Shown one piece after another: positions 24,794-36,452 of a stretch of DNA of 64,000 nucleotides. The stretch covers positions 13,729,501-13,793,500 of the forward strand of contig NC_135007.1 in the NCBI RefSeq assembly GCF_051020985.1, in the 5' to 3' direction. Position 1 is the first letter of the stretch, and every line of letters starts with the position of its first letter. Under the pieces are notes generated by a model, which saw nothing but the letters and a program-made list of their open reading frames with translations, made no database searches and had not been told where the DNA came from. The position numbers and the translations under genes are program-made. The DNA is from Nomia melanderi (taxonomy: Eukaryota > Arthropoda > Insecta > Hymenoptera > Halictidae).

Positions 24794-25048
24794 TCTCGAC
24801 CTCACTCGAATAATCCGTATTCATAAACGCCGGAGTCATTAGTGGCTTCTCTTTGAGGCACGCGTGGGTAGGGTGGTAATCGGTGGTTGCCAGAGGTAGC
24901 AATTGAAAAAAGAGACGATCGCCGGCCGCGGACGAGAGCAGGAGGCAAGCTCGTTCGACGCCGTGCCGGTGCGGGAAAGGATGCGGTCGGCTCTATTAAT
25001 CTCGCGGACAGCCAGAATTCGACGGGAGGTCGAGAAACGGGAAATCAC

Positions 25049-25092
25049 GCGCGCCGGCGCGGCGGCGCGGCAGCGCGGCAGCGCGGCGGCCG
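25049..25092 (+). repeat. GCGCG-type imperfect tandem repeat
   Basis: Tandem GGCGC, GGCAGC and GCGCGGC units in a purely G/C-dominated run. Frames across it read Ala/Arg or Gly repeats on every strand. Confidence 0.8.
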
Positions 25093-25953
25093 TCTATTTT
25101 TCAGATCGCGGGTGGACGCTCGCCGGCGAGGGGATCTGGATTTCGAGCAGGCTCGTAACTCGAGTCGCGTCGCGTCGTGGCGAACGGGAGCGTGTTCGAG
25201 CAGGGTGTGCCGCGGTAACCCCGTAGGTGTTACGTAAGAGGGGATCCGGGCAGCGTTCTTCCTCGTGGCCGAAGCGTTTCGCCTCTGTGGCCGGGTCTCG
25301 GGCTCACGGCGCGCGGGTACCCGTCCCTGCCGGGGAAGGCGCGTCATAACTCAGGGACATCAGCGTTCCGTGATTACGAGTCATTAAGGGGCCGCGAACC
25401 GGTCGCTAGCAGCGTACCTCTTTTGTGTGTAGCGTGTTGCTCGCGCGGCTGCGTACACGTGTAGACGATAGGCCGGGTTTACCTGTGCGCGTGGTAGCTT
25501 CGGCGACGTACGCACGCGCGTCGAACGTCCCGCTCCGCTCGTGGCTCGTGGCTCGCGGCTTAACTTTCGGCGTGGACCATTCAGTCGGAGACCACGTCGG
25601 TTCACCCGAGCCTCGCTCATTTTTTAGCATGGTTCGCCGCGGGAGTTCCACTCCACCTCTCCCGAGCCCCGTTCGGCCGACGGTTGCCGCCATCTTCCTC
25701 TATCCGCTCGGTTCCGTACGCCTCTATATACTCCCGTATACGCCGCCGAACCGCGCCGAACCGCCCGCGTTTCGCTCCTTTTTCGCTCGTTCCCGGCCCT
25801 TTTACGACGCCACCACACGCGCGGAGGTGGTTTCCGCACCTGTTCGGGTCCGAGCATTTATTAACGCGGCCGCACACGAGCGGGGCCGCGCGATTCGCGG
25901 CTCCTTTGACCGCGCGGAACACCGACCGGGATCCACTGCGACCGATCCCCGCT

Positions 25954-25991
25954 AATCTGGAATCTGGAATCTGGAATCTGGAATCTGGAAT
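25954..25991 (+). repeat. 7 bp minisatellite (AATCTGG)5
   Basis: Five perfect contiguous copies of AATCTGG plus a partial AAT. There is no spacer, so this is a tandem array. The seven-base period shifts frame at every copy, which argues against coding. Confidence 0.95.
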
Positions 25992-26312
25992 GCGCGAGAT
26001 CCAGGGGTCGACGAGCCGGAAATTGTTTCGATCGGAGCGGGCGAGCGCGCGCGCGATCTTCCCGCGCAACGGCCGCCAGATATCGAGTCCTGGTATCGGG
26101 ACGGAGCCTCGGGGCGAGCCGGAGATACGGATTTCCATACGCCCCCTACGGTTTTTCTGGCCGAGCCGTGCCTGGCCGCGCTCACCGCCGGAATTGCTGA
26201 ATATTTATACACAGTATTTGAAGTGAAACAATGAGTGTCGGGCTGCCCACGCGAGCAGCGCTCGCCTCTAGAGCCCTCCTCGAGGACGAAATAAAAGTGA
26301 TGCTCGCCAAGC

Positions 26313-26336
26313 TGTCGCGTCGCCTCGCGTCGCGTC
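26313..26336 (+). repeat. (GTCGC)n pentamer repeat
   Basis: Imperfect tandem copies of GTCGC/CTCGC. A second array of the same unit lies about 120 bp downstream at 26446-26471. Confidence 0.75.
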
Positions 26337-26445
26337 TGTCGTGCCACGCAGCGTCGATTCTTTCATCCCGGCCGGCGATTCGTCGCGCGGGATTTTCTGG
26401 CTAATGAAGCGATCCGTAAAGCCGCGTGTAACCCGGACCGAAAGC

Positions 26446-26471
26446 TCGCGTCGCGTCGCGTCGCGTCTCGC
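26446..26471 (+). repeat. (TCGCG)n pentamer repeat
   Basis: About five tandem TCGCG units, the same motif as at 26313-26336. Related CGACG arrays occur at 35207-35224 and about 46697-46712. Confidence 0.8.
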
Positions 26472-29400
26472 GTTGCCCGCAAGAAATATTTCCGTCCGCG
26501 CAAGAAACGGCCAGCTCGCGACGATGTCCTCGGAAAGGATCGTCTAATGCTCGGCTCGCATGTGACCCTTGCCGCGAGTCGTGATAATATCCTCGGTTTC
26601 ATTGTTCCCTGCACGCTTCCTGCTCGGGGAAAAAGCCAGCCGAGATCCATCGGCTCGCCTCGATCGGATTACATCGAGTCCGACGCAGTGCGATACGATT
26701 TTTCCGCGAGATCTCTCCACGCGAGTTTCGTATCCGCGCCGCCGCCTTTAAAAACTCGCTGCAAACGAGTCCGGCTGTCGTCCGTAACGATCAAGGTGCA
26801 CCGAAAGACAACCCCGCTCGCCGGTTTTTGCCCTCGCGCCGGGTCGAGGCGGGTCGAATCCGGTCGGACAAAAGTGCTCCGGTTCCGAGCTGCTCGCGAA
26901 ATTCCGCAAAAACCGCGAATCTTCGTTCTCGAATGACCTCGCGTTTATGGACAATGGGCGAGGCGAAGAAAGTCGCGCGTGTCGCGGACGTTTCCGAGCG
27001 TTCCGCCGGCGATCGAGGACGGGCCGGGACCGACCGCGTTCCCGAGAGCCGTCCGTTCGTCGCCGGATGTCGCGGCCGGACGGGGGGACGAGGCGGGCAG
27101 CGCCAGCCAGGGGAGAAAAAAGGGACGGCGAAACAGCGCGGATATTATTTGCCATTAAAGCGAGGGACAATTTAAAAGCTATTACTATTACTCACGGTGT
27201 TCGTGTGTACGCGGCCTGTCGGCTGTTGGCCCCCGCTCGGTCTTTGACGCGATCGCGAGGAGTCGCGGACCCGGCAGCGGCGTTTCTGCTGTCCGCCTCC
27301 TCCGTTTCTTCGGGAACCGGGATCGTTTTGCGTGACCGAGCCTATCTCGCGGCCCACCCCCGTGCTCCCCCCCGCGATTTTCACGGCGCGTTACGCGTCA
27401 GCCGCGTCTCGCCCGCGAATCGGAAAACAAATTACGAAACGGGGCTACGAAGCACGCGGCTAGGTTGTTCGCCTCCGCTGATCTAACTTTAATAGACCTC
27501 TCCTCCTGGCCTTGATGGTAATTGTATCTGAACACGGTAACCGATGTTCTCCGTGGCTTTTTGCTTCGCGGTACAGTATTTTTCCGCTGCGTCGAGACTC
27601 TCTTCCGAGCCTCGGCGAACCACCGCGGATCCGTTCCGTCCCGAGCATCATCTTCGGGAACGAGGGTCATAGGTGAATCGCGTAGAAACGATGGTCGGAG
27701 AACGACCGGCGAATCGTTTGAACCGTCCGTTCTCGAATACCTCGGGGCAGATCGAGATCGGTTGTCGGGGAAAGCCGGGCGCGACGATGGCGACGCACGC
27801 GTGCAGCGACTCCGTTAAGACGACCGGGTACGGCCGAGGGAAAGAAGTCAACCGGCCGACGGGGCGGGGAGTGGACTCCGAAGAACAAAGTGGAAAGAGG
27901 CGGAGGGGAGAGAAAGAGAAATAAGGGAACCCGAGGGGAGAAAAAATCTCACGAGGTCGTCGCTCGTTAGTCTCGGATCCCCGAATAATGGCGGTCCTCC
28001 ATTAAACAAACAACAATTTAGGGTACTTGGAGTCGTAGCGAAATTATCGGAACGCTCGACGGAAACCTTGAACGCGTCGCCGGCGAGTGTGCGCGCGGCA
28101 AACCGCTCTGTAATTCCGGCTGAAACAATTAGCTCGTTCGCGAATAATTACGTACGGTCCCGTCCGTGCACGGATCCGTCCATTCGGACGACGGCTTTAC
28201 GACCCGCGGATTGCGTTACGCGCGAGAACACCATCTTTAATCGCCTCTTATCGAGCACGGACCGGTCCTTTCGTTCCCTCCGTTCGTTGATTTCGTCGAT
28301 TCCGGGAGCCCGAAATCCTGGAATCGGTGCAATTTGCTTGGACACCCGTGCATCAGGGCATCGCGTTCCCTTTCTTTCGGCGCATCCTCGGAACGATCGC
28401 GAGCACCGCCGCCGTTGCTCGGTGTCTTCTTCCCTACGGGTCTATCCCGGCTGTTCGCCCGCCTCGAATCACACGGGTTCTCGATCCTAATCCTAATTGC
28501 TGCATCCTGCAGCTGCCGTCGCGCGCACGCACACGATCAATCCGCCGGGGAGCATTCCCCTTGGTGTTGGTCCGTCGAAATTTCAAACAATTTCCGACGC
28601 GTTCCATTTCGTTTTGTTTCGATCGCCGTCCGGTCCACGTTCGGCGGCCGCCGACGAAACGAGAGGCGCCCGTAACGAACGCGTCGCGAGCGCGGCCTAT
28701 ACGAAAAGTAGAAACGCGGAGCGCAGAAGTGGCTGCCTTATCGCGGCTCCTCGTCTCTGCGCGTCCACCCTACCGAGCCGACCGGCTCGCAATAATTAGG
28801 CGTAGGTCTTCCGAGGGAGCGGCGATCCGCGGCCACGATACTCCTGTCAGCGAGGAACGGGCTGGCTCTCGCGGAAAGTGGGACTCGCGCGGTTGGCTTT
28901 CGAGACAAACGGTCGATAGGCAATTAATCTGGAGCTCGCCGCACGCTCTCTCTTTCTGCGCTCTTCCCTTTTCCTCGGGCGGCGGGCCGCGCGACACCGA
29001 AGAAAAAGGCAGCGGCGCGTCGCGCGCAAACCGGATGAAAAATTCCGCGCCGTATCGCCGTCGGTGTACACCGTCCAATTTCAGAGCGATATCTTAACTC
29101 GCCGGTGGCGTTGCGCCGCAATAAATAATGTCGATCGGCGAAACGCGACGATAGAACTCGACCAGCCGGCCCGGCACCGCAGCGTGACTTCTGGATACGG
29201 ATTAAACGCGCCTCCCGTCCTCGCGATCCTCGCGGACCAGTCCGCCGTCCCCGGTTTCTCGTCCCGATCTCGATCGCCTTTAAAATTAATACCACCGTGA
29301 CAGTCGATCCGAGTAATCTTCGCTCCTCCCGAGTCGGTAGCCCGAGAAGCGGCGCGACGGCGTCGACGAGCAAAGCGATCGAAAAACGATTTGTCGGCCG

Positions 29401-29937
29401 GTTAACGAGCAATTGAAAATGGTCGATCGTTTACGAATTAATTAAGCCGCGGTTGCCGGAGCGAGCGAGACGGTCGTCCAGGTGCAAGATCGAAAGCCAC
29501 GGGGGCGAATCGATCGCATGCGCGAACAGGTGCAGCGCGCCTCGTCGTTCCGCGATTCGGTGGATCTTACGCTCCCGGATCGTACGTGTACGTGTACCGC
29601 CTACGGTGCCGGATTATGGAACGATACCGCTGAAACGACGGAGATCGGGTTCCCTCCGATCGATTCGCTCGCTCGCTCGCCTCCTCGCCGCGTGTTCATT
29701 CCTTTCTCCGCGGTGAGCGTTGCGTGTTTCGATCGCCGCGTTCGAGAGGCGAATTCGCAGGAGTTCATTTCGTCGGTTCTTCGGCTCGCTCTGTCGGTCG
29801 TTAGCGAGTAGAGTAGGAAGGCGTTTCCGGTGAAATAAATTTGCCGGACGGTCTGACCTTGCACGAAACGCGCCGATCGTTCTTCTTCGGGGGTTCGCCA
29901 AGCGCCTTCTTTCGGTGCCCGGCGAACGCGCGCCTCG

Positions 29938-29956
29938 CGCCGCGCCGCGCCGCGCT
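29938..29956 (+). repeat. (CGCGC)/(GCCGC) pentamer repeat
   Basis: About four tandem GCGCC units in a G/C-only run. Confidence 0.75.
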
Positions 29957-31139
29957 GCATCGGCAACGAGCAGAAGAAACTCGCCGCGAAATCGATCGAA
30001 CGCGGCCGGATCCGATAGAATTCGTGGCGCGCCGCTGAACGGAACGGGTTTACCGTAAACACGGGACGAGCGGGACCGGTTGATTTCCAGGTCCGAGACT
30101 TAATTCGCGATTCGCGCGATCCGCGACGACGAGACGAGCGAAACTCGCAGCCGTCGCCGCGCCGTTCACCGTTACCATGTGTGGGCAAAGAGGGTCGCGC
30201 GCCTCGCGCGAATCCCTTTGAATAATCGCCGCGATCGCGGATTTCTCTCGGCGAGCCGTAAAAAGATCGAGCCGCGGAAAACTACCGAATCGCTCGGCGG
30301 CCCGGGGATTCCGGTGTAAGTATTCTTAACGAGTTCCACCAGTTTCGCGACCGTTCCTCCGCGTTAATCTTCATTCAGCGCGTGTGCGCGGCCGACGATG
30401 AAAAGTATCGACGCGTCCGAGCGGTTCGTCATGCAGCCTATGGCCCGGCGTCGCGTGTTCCCTGACTGTCAATCAGCCCGCGACGAATGAACAGTGGCGG
30501 TCGCGCGTCAATCATACAGAATCTACAGTCGTCGCGCGGACGAATTATGCGCGGTTGTTAAGGCCGCCGCGGCATTGTCCCCTTTCGCCGATTAAACGCG
30601 GATTGAAATTCGTCGCGAGGCCGCGCGACGCGCGCAGACCGATCGGGGATCGATTCGCCGCGGGGAACTGGGCCGGCCGCTCGCCGGCTTTCCCTCGTAA
30701 TTAACGTGACCGGCCGCCGTTCCATTAATTCGGCGAGATCGTGATTCATTGGACGGCGCGCGAGCTCGCCCTCCGCGCCGGGGAAAAGGGTACGGCCGAC
30801 TTTGTTCGAGGAAAAATGTCTGGGGAATTATTTCGTGGCGCTGTGTATCGAGGCGCCGGATCTCGCCGAGCTGACCATCGTGAGACGCTAACCGCATAAA
30901 TTAATTACCGAGGCGGATTTCTACCGAGTTCGCCGGAGTAACTTCGTGATTAGAGAATCGCGCGTCTAATTGACCCGGTCCGCCGGGACTCGAGCCGCGA
31001 ACTTGCTTTTCACGGGTTAACGACGGTACCATCCGACGCACGCGGCCAGCCGACGAACAATTCCCACGGCGAAAACGGCCACGGGAACGGGGGGATTCGA
31101 ATCGTCGGCTTGCTCGGGAAGACGTGAAACTTGTACCGC

Positions 31140-31329
31140 GCGCTATCCAATGTGTACAGTAACCGATGATACCTTTGAAATTTGCTGGAAGTCATCCGGA
31201 CTTAATTGAGAAAGCTTCGAAGATCAGCAGTGCTTGTTCTAGGAGAATTCTATTACCTTTCAACTCGTCGTACTTTGCTTCACTACGTTCAGATTGTAGA
31301 TAAGTTATCTCAGATCTAACCATACAGCG
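31140..31329. other. AT-rich left flank of second TTAA element
   Basis: The sequence changes at about 31140 from CpG-rich to A/T-rich and CpG-poor. The flank continues to the TTAA at 31330, and a matching AT-rich flank lies on the other side. The whole 31140-31720 island may be an older element carrying a younger insertion. No outer inverted repeats were found. Confidence 0.4.
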
Positions 31330-31563
31330 TTAACCCCTTGGCCTATGATTTCTCAACTCTGGTCGAGGCGGCTACTTTGTCATTAATAATTTATTGGAAT
31401 AAGAAAAATTCGAAGTGTATGTTATGTCTATATTTCCTTTCAAGTATAATAGTTGGTTACAGAGAAATGATATTTACTTTGTACTCGAATGAACTGAGTA
31501 ATGTATATTTGTTGAATCACGTTGAAAATCTTCACGAGTCTCACTCGTAGGGCAAGGGGTTAA
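31330..31563. mobile_element. piggyBac-like MITE, 234 bp
   Basis: The left end reads TTAACCCCTTGGCCTATGA and the reverse complement of the right end reads TTAACCCCTTGCCCTACGA, matching at 17 of 19 positions. TTAA at both ends is the expected piggyBac-type target duplication. The interior is AT-rich. A 70-codon + frame (31338-31550) spans it but shows no transposase motif, so the element is non-autonomous. Its better-preserved termini suggest it is younger than the copy at 20831. The shared TTAACCCYTTG end indicates the same superfamily; the interiors look unrelated. Confidence 0.7.
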
Positions 31564-31720
31564 AGAAAATTCTTTCACTTATACGTGCGTGTAACTTTAA
31601 AGCAATACACCTATTGCAACTCTTACGAAACTACCCTCCAGCGAACCTGAATTTTATCCGATTTCACTTCAAGTGACAATAACAAAAATATAAATTTACT
31701 ACACAGCTTGAATGACTGAG
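31564..31720. other. AT-rich right flank of second TTAA element
   Basis: A/T-rich, CpG-poor DNA continues for about 155 bases after the element, then reverts to CpG-rich sequence. It contains a small near-palindrome around TCACTTCAAGTGA. No coding signal was seen. Confidence 0.4.
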
Positions 31721-34317
31721 AGCCTCCGATCGATCGGATGATCTCGTCGTTTTTTCGCGAGATGCCCGATAATCGGTTTCCGTGATGTATCGTCCGCTCG
31801 GCAAAGAAAAGAGGAGAAAGCGCCAGAGGTCCCGTTCCGTTTCGAAATTCCTGGATCGGTCGACGAACACCGAATCCGCTCCGTCCGTGCGTTCGTTCCG
31901 CCTCGTTACGCGGCCGGCCGGTGAACAACGACGGATCTTTCGGGGATGGGAGTCGGCGTGGCGAAACGCGAATGACGGATGCGGAATCGGCGACTTCTCA
32001 CGAGGTCGGCCTGAGAGGAGGCGGCCTGGAATCTAGACGATTCGAGGGGGAGGTGGAATAGGAAGACGCGGAGAATAGGCGGAATGAAAAGGAGCACGGG
32101 ATAGAAGGTCCCCGCCTCCGCTGACTGCTCTCTTCAAGCCCGTGTGCGCCGGTCCGGAGGTTTTACATTCCGCGAGGATTTATCGTAGGAAAGAACGTGT
32201 TCACCGGTGTAGAAGCAGCGTCATGAAGGGGACCGTGATCTGACTACATCTCTTATGCGCGCTATATATCAGCATGCCGGCAGGCAAGAAGGAGACGGCC
32301 GGGAAGAGAAGGCAACTCCGCCGCCACCGCCATCGCGACGCTGAAGTCTTGCGGCTCGGCCACGTACCCTACGCGTGTACACGTCCTTACTGTTACGTGG
32401 CGAGCGGGCGTAGAGCGGATAAAGGTGCACGCGCGCCGGTAGATTAAGCCCGGGCCCCGCGAGCCGAAAACGGAGACGGGGCGGCGACCGCCGAGATTTT
32501 CGTATTATTTCTGGGAATTCTTCGGGCGATCGTCCTAGCGATACTCGGCCCGTAGAGGAGAGAGATACTCTTCCCTCGTCCCATCTTGGACGGTGGAGCG
32601 AAGATGGACAGGGGAGAAAAACGAGAAAGGAGGAACCGAGGGAAGACGGGTTCGGTGTAATCGTGATGACTCGTGGCTCGGCTCGAGCCAGAAAGGACTT
32701 CTTACCGTAACCGTCGTTTCTTTCTTTCCGCCGAGTCCGTGAGGGCAGAAGACCGCTTCCTGCGGCTCGGAGAGCGTATCGGTCGGGGACATTAGCGCGC
32801 GATGTCTCGAGGAGGAAGAAACGATTGACGCTACCGAATCGGTCGAAATCACTCGTTCCTGAATTCCTCTTCAACGATTACCGAAGGGATAACAGATGCC
32901 TAGCCGAGACGTTGCCGAAGGATCGACTCGGTGACACGCAAATTGAACTATGCGGAGTGTCACCTTTGACGCGCGATTCTTCACTCGCTTGCAGTCGTCC
33001 GACAAAGGTTAGAGCGAGAGTTGCAGGGTATAGAGTGTGCAATGGGTATTAGTAAAAGAAATTACGAGAACCGTTCTTGTTTATGGCGAAATCGAGAACA
33101 TTTTGACTGCTCGGTAGTTCTATTGTCAAGGTCGATCGATAGGTCACTGTCGTCAGCTGTAAGTAAATCGATGATTAGAGGGGAAGCGTGGCCGAGCAAC
33201 TTCCGCCTTCGCGAGCAGGGCTGCGGCTGAAAGTCCGGTCTGTTTTGATGGGATGAATCGGTGAATACGAGATGAGCCAATCCGATTACGAGAGCTTGTC
33301 TACCAGGGATTAGGCTGGCCCGGGCGTACACGGCTCGGAGCGGGTCGGCCAGAAACGGACGGTCGTCGTTCGGACGCCGTTTCGATCTCTAATTCGCCGT
33401 TTCGGCGAGCGGCGCCGACGCGAGTACCCGCGATCGACGTAGTCGTCGTTGCAGAAATTTCCCCGAGCAGTGACGCGGCATGACGTAATTAAACGGCTTC
33501 GTATTATCCGGCAGTTAACTCGAACGTCGTAGGAGACACCTCTTTTTTGCGGTGCGAGCGAACCCAGCGCCGAGGAATCTCTCTCCTTCTTTCATTCTCT
33601 CGCCGTTTGCCCGTTTTTCTGCTATCGTTCGCTCTCTTCTTCCACCTTTGCGTCTCGCTTTTTCCTCCTGCCCCGGCTCCGTTCCTCTCGTCCGGCTGGC
33701 GACGCGACGGTAGCCTGGCTTTCGAGAGCCGTAAACCTAAGCTTAATTACCAATTAGACGTAGCGCGGAGGCACGCTTTCGCCCGGTAAAATCGATTAGT
33801 GGCATGGGACACGACGAGTACCACCGCGGTGTGCTCGCCGCGGGCTGCGCCTCTCCCAGCCCCCCGCACTAATTTACCGATACACGAGCACACATTCTCC
33901 GCGGCCGTGCGGCTACGTGACGCGAGGACGGAGCGGCCCTATCGCCGTTACCGATTCCCTTATGCAAATCGACCGCGTCGCGGAAACCACGAGCGTCGGC
34001 CGCCACGGTGTCGTTTCGACCGGCCGTAGAACGGTTCGCGGACCGATCGATCGGGCTCTACGGCCGGCCCGATCCTCCTCGACGATTGCGCTTATCGCGA
34101 CGGAACGCGTTTCAGCCGGTCGTTTCGTCTACGATTTCTTCCGGGCCCCGAGATCCGAATCGGTTCTCGTTCTCCGACACGGCGATCGAGACACGCGGAC
34201 CACAGGGACGAGTTATTCGGGAAACGGGCGATTAATACGTTTGAAACGTACATCTGGCGGAGTACTGATCAGACGTCGAAGATAAACGAACGTGAAAGTG
34301 GACCGAGCGTTTATTAC

Positions 34318-34340
34318 CGCGGCGCGGCGCGGCGCGGCGC
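34318..34340 (+). repeat. (GGCGC)4 pentamer repeat
   Basis: Four tandem GGCGC units after CGC. Shorter runs of the same unit occur at about 16107-16122, 50445-50455, 61098-61110 and 62363-62376. Confidence 0.85.
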
Positions 34341-34479
34341 AGAGTTTTCGATGCCTGGTTTTAGTTTTCGGTGACAGAAAGAGTATCCAGTATCCGCCTG
34401 GGTAACGCAGGTTCGGTTCGATTCGGCTCGGCATCTCGGCGCATCGGCACCGGTGCATGTGCATGTCGATGCTCGCCGG

Positions 34480-34690
34480 TAACACAGGAACTCCTGGACC
34501 CGGGTATCAATTTATGTGGTGCAACATTGTCGGAACAGGCCTGCCCGGGCCCCAGGTCCAGAGCCGGGCAGCGGGGGGATGGGCCACAGGGAGAAACCCT
34601 GTATTCGAGGAGAGTGCCTTGTAAGACCGTGTTGGAGGTCAACGATAATTCAGGCAGGAGAATACCAGACCGGTTAACTTTCGAGCTGAA
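34480..34690. other. CpG-poor patch, candidate conserved element or exon
   Basis: CpG is clearly sparser here than in the flanks (about nine in 190 bases), and the sequence is complex, not repetitive. On the minus strand one frame reads through with a mixed, protein-like composition after a TTTCAG acceptor-like word at about 34691-34696. No good donor follows and no family is recognised. A 5 bp-stem hairpin lies at 34587-34601. A conserved non-coding element or a lineage-specific exon are both possible. Confidence 0.25.
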
Positions 34691-34737
34691 AGAACTCCGC
34701 TTAAAATTATACTCGTTCGATTCGAGCACGGCTCCCT

Positions 34738-34920
34738 CTATTCCTCTTCTTCTTATTCCGCTAGTGTCCCACCATCCTCGCTTCTTCCTCGTCTTCTTTT
34801 TCTTCCCTCCACCTCGACTACTTCTGTTTTTCTTTCCGCCACCCCTTTCAGCGTTCTCTTCTCGTCGCTTCTCCTTTTTCACTCACTCTCTTTCTCCCTT
34901 TCTCCCCCCCTCCTGCCTCC
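34738..34920 (+). repeat. Long pyrimidine-rich tract
   Basis: About 180 bases dominated by C and T (CTTCTTC, TTTTTCTTCCC, CTCTTTCTCCC), with CAG at 34849-34851 inside it. The CAG after a strong pyrimidine run resembles a 3' splice site, but the following bases are still low-complexity. Confidence 0.8.
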
Positions 34921-35206
34921 CAGGACGGTGTCGTTCGCCGTTGAATCAATGACTCGTACCCGCTGACGAATTCTGCATTATCGTGGCGCGCGCATTTTGA
35001 TTAATTTCCATCGGGTACCAGTGCCCGGTGGGAGGGGGCCAGGGACGTACACGGAGGAAAGCAAAAAGAAAAGTTAGCCGCGGTTGTCTTCCGTCGTTTT
35101 TTAACCGGAGAGCCAGCCGGTCGGCCGGCCAGCGTTTCGGGTCTATCGATCATGCGTCCGAGTCCCATCGCGCAACTTCTCGGTCGTGCACCGCGATCGA
35201 CGAACC

Positions 35207-35224
35207 GACGCGACGCGACGCGAT
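35207..35224 (+). repeat. (CGACG)n pentamer repeat
   Basis: About three and a half tandem GACGC units. Confidence 0.75.
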
Positions 35225-36175
35225 CCGTAGAGAGGGATGCAATTTGAATTCGGCCCGTGAAATATAGTGTTTCGAAAAATCAATTTCGCCGACTACCGTC
35301 GGACGATCGATGGCCCGGGGGCCGAGCCGCGTCGCGAGGCCGGGCTCGTCGGCCGCGGAAGAGGAGCCCCGGGTGCGCGTGGACCGGGTGACGTATGCAC
35401 GCGCGAACGCGTACTCCTCTCCCCGAGACTCAATTTGTCAACGAGGATACGCGGTTTTGTTCCACGAACCGGATTCCTTTTCGATGTACGCGCGACCGGG
35501 CAAAACACGGTCGGCCGGGCTCCCGCCACGGCACGCTCGCCCGATTATCGAGCCCGACTACGCGCGCACGGCCCCTCTATTCGTTTCTCCTTCTCCGTCC
35601 TCCCCCTCGGCTCGCTCCTTTTTTCCTCCGCGCTCGATATTCGTTTTCCTCCACCCCCCGCCTCGCCGTTTTCGTTCGGGTGCACCGGAGGAACACCCAT
35701 CCGGCGTTAAGAGACGCGGCGCGAGTTCGTTTTTCGAAACATCGCGCCGCTGCGGTCGTTTACGACCGGAGGACCGCAAACTCGGCCAGGAGGGAGCGAA
35801 GGCCGAGGAGGACGCGGCGACGCCGCTCGTCCGGCAACTCCCGGGGACCTCGAAAATTTAAACAACGACTCCGGGGAAGAGGGCGAGGGCGACGGGCAAC
35901 GGGGATCCGCGATGAAGAGCACCAGTGGCGAACGGCCGAGGGAGAGCCGCGGCGCGGGGAGAAGAGAAACAGCCTCTTAGGGCGATTAAACAACTTAGGG
36001 TCCGCGGCCGAGCAAAGGCGCCGCCTCGTGGACGACGCTGGAATGATTAAATAAATTAGTTGCTCGACAAAGAAGGGCAGCAGCGGGATGACTGGATGGG
36101 ATCCGTACGAGGGTAATCCCCGTTGAATTCCTCCTAATTATGCACGCTTTACCACCATGGCTACCAGGTCGGGGA

Positions 36176-36202
36176 GCGAGCGACCGACCGACCGAGCGTC
36201 CG
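36176..36202 (+). repeat. (GACC)n tetranucleotide repeat
   Basis: Tandem GAGC and GACC units directly before the purine block that starts at about 36212. Confidence 0.7.
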
Positions 36203-36211
36203 ACAGAGACC

Positions 36212-36452
36212 GGCGAAGGGAACGAGTCGGGAAGCGGGAGGAACGTGAGGCGGCGAACGATGGAGAGAGAGAGAGTGTGAGAGGGAGAGAGAGAAAGCGA
36301 GCGAGGGAAAGAGGGATAGAAAGAGGCTGGAGGATGAAGCGAGAAGAGGCTGGCAGAGGGAAGATGATCGCTCGGAAACGAGAGAAAGAGGAAGGAATGG
36401 GAGAGAGGACGAAAGATGGAAGCGGAGGAGCGACGAGGAGAAGAAGGGGCGA
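36212..36452 (+). repeat. Purine block (GA-rich), 240 bp
   Basis: About 240 bases with very few pyrimidines, including GA dinucleotide runs near 36262-36294 and GAAAGAGG/GAGGAAGG units. It is the longest purine asymmetry in the window. GAGAG words are binding sites for GAGA-type factors in insects, but simple-sequence origin is the first explanation. Confidence 0.85.

Larger units (their letters stand above)
21190..31140. other. Gene-free CpG-rich stretch
   Basis: No gene is supported. The best frames (28327-29097 on +; 23703-24212 and 25617-26138 on -) have opposite-strand frames of similar quality over parts of their length and show no domain. Structure seen: pyrimidine tract at 22743-22794, 12-C run at 23638, hairpin at 24772-24793, GC-rich pentamer repeats at 25049, 26313, 26446 and 29938, and a 7 bp minisatellite at 25954. 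Around 22,490-22,740 the sequence is quieter and less repetitive but shows no identifiable promoter element. Confidence 0.6.

Noticed and set aside
25954..25991. Regular repeats considered as CRISPR
   Set aside because: Units are 7 bp, contiguous and spacer-free, in a eukaryotic context.
28327..29097. 256-codon frame on +
   Set aside because: Arginine-rich and domain-free, with opposing frames on the minus strand.
31085..31110. tRNA T-loop-like GATTCGAATC on the minus strand
   Set aside because: Lacks the invariant GTTC of the T arm, and no A box, anticodon stem or acceptor stem could be found around it.
31338..31550. 70-codon frame inside the second TTAA element
   Set aside because: No transposase motif, far too short for a transposase, and it spans nearly the whole MITE between its termini. 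AT-rich chance frame.
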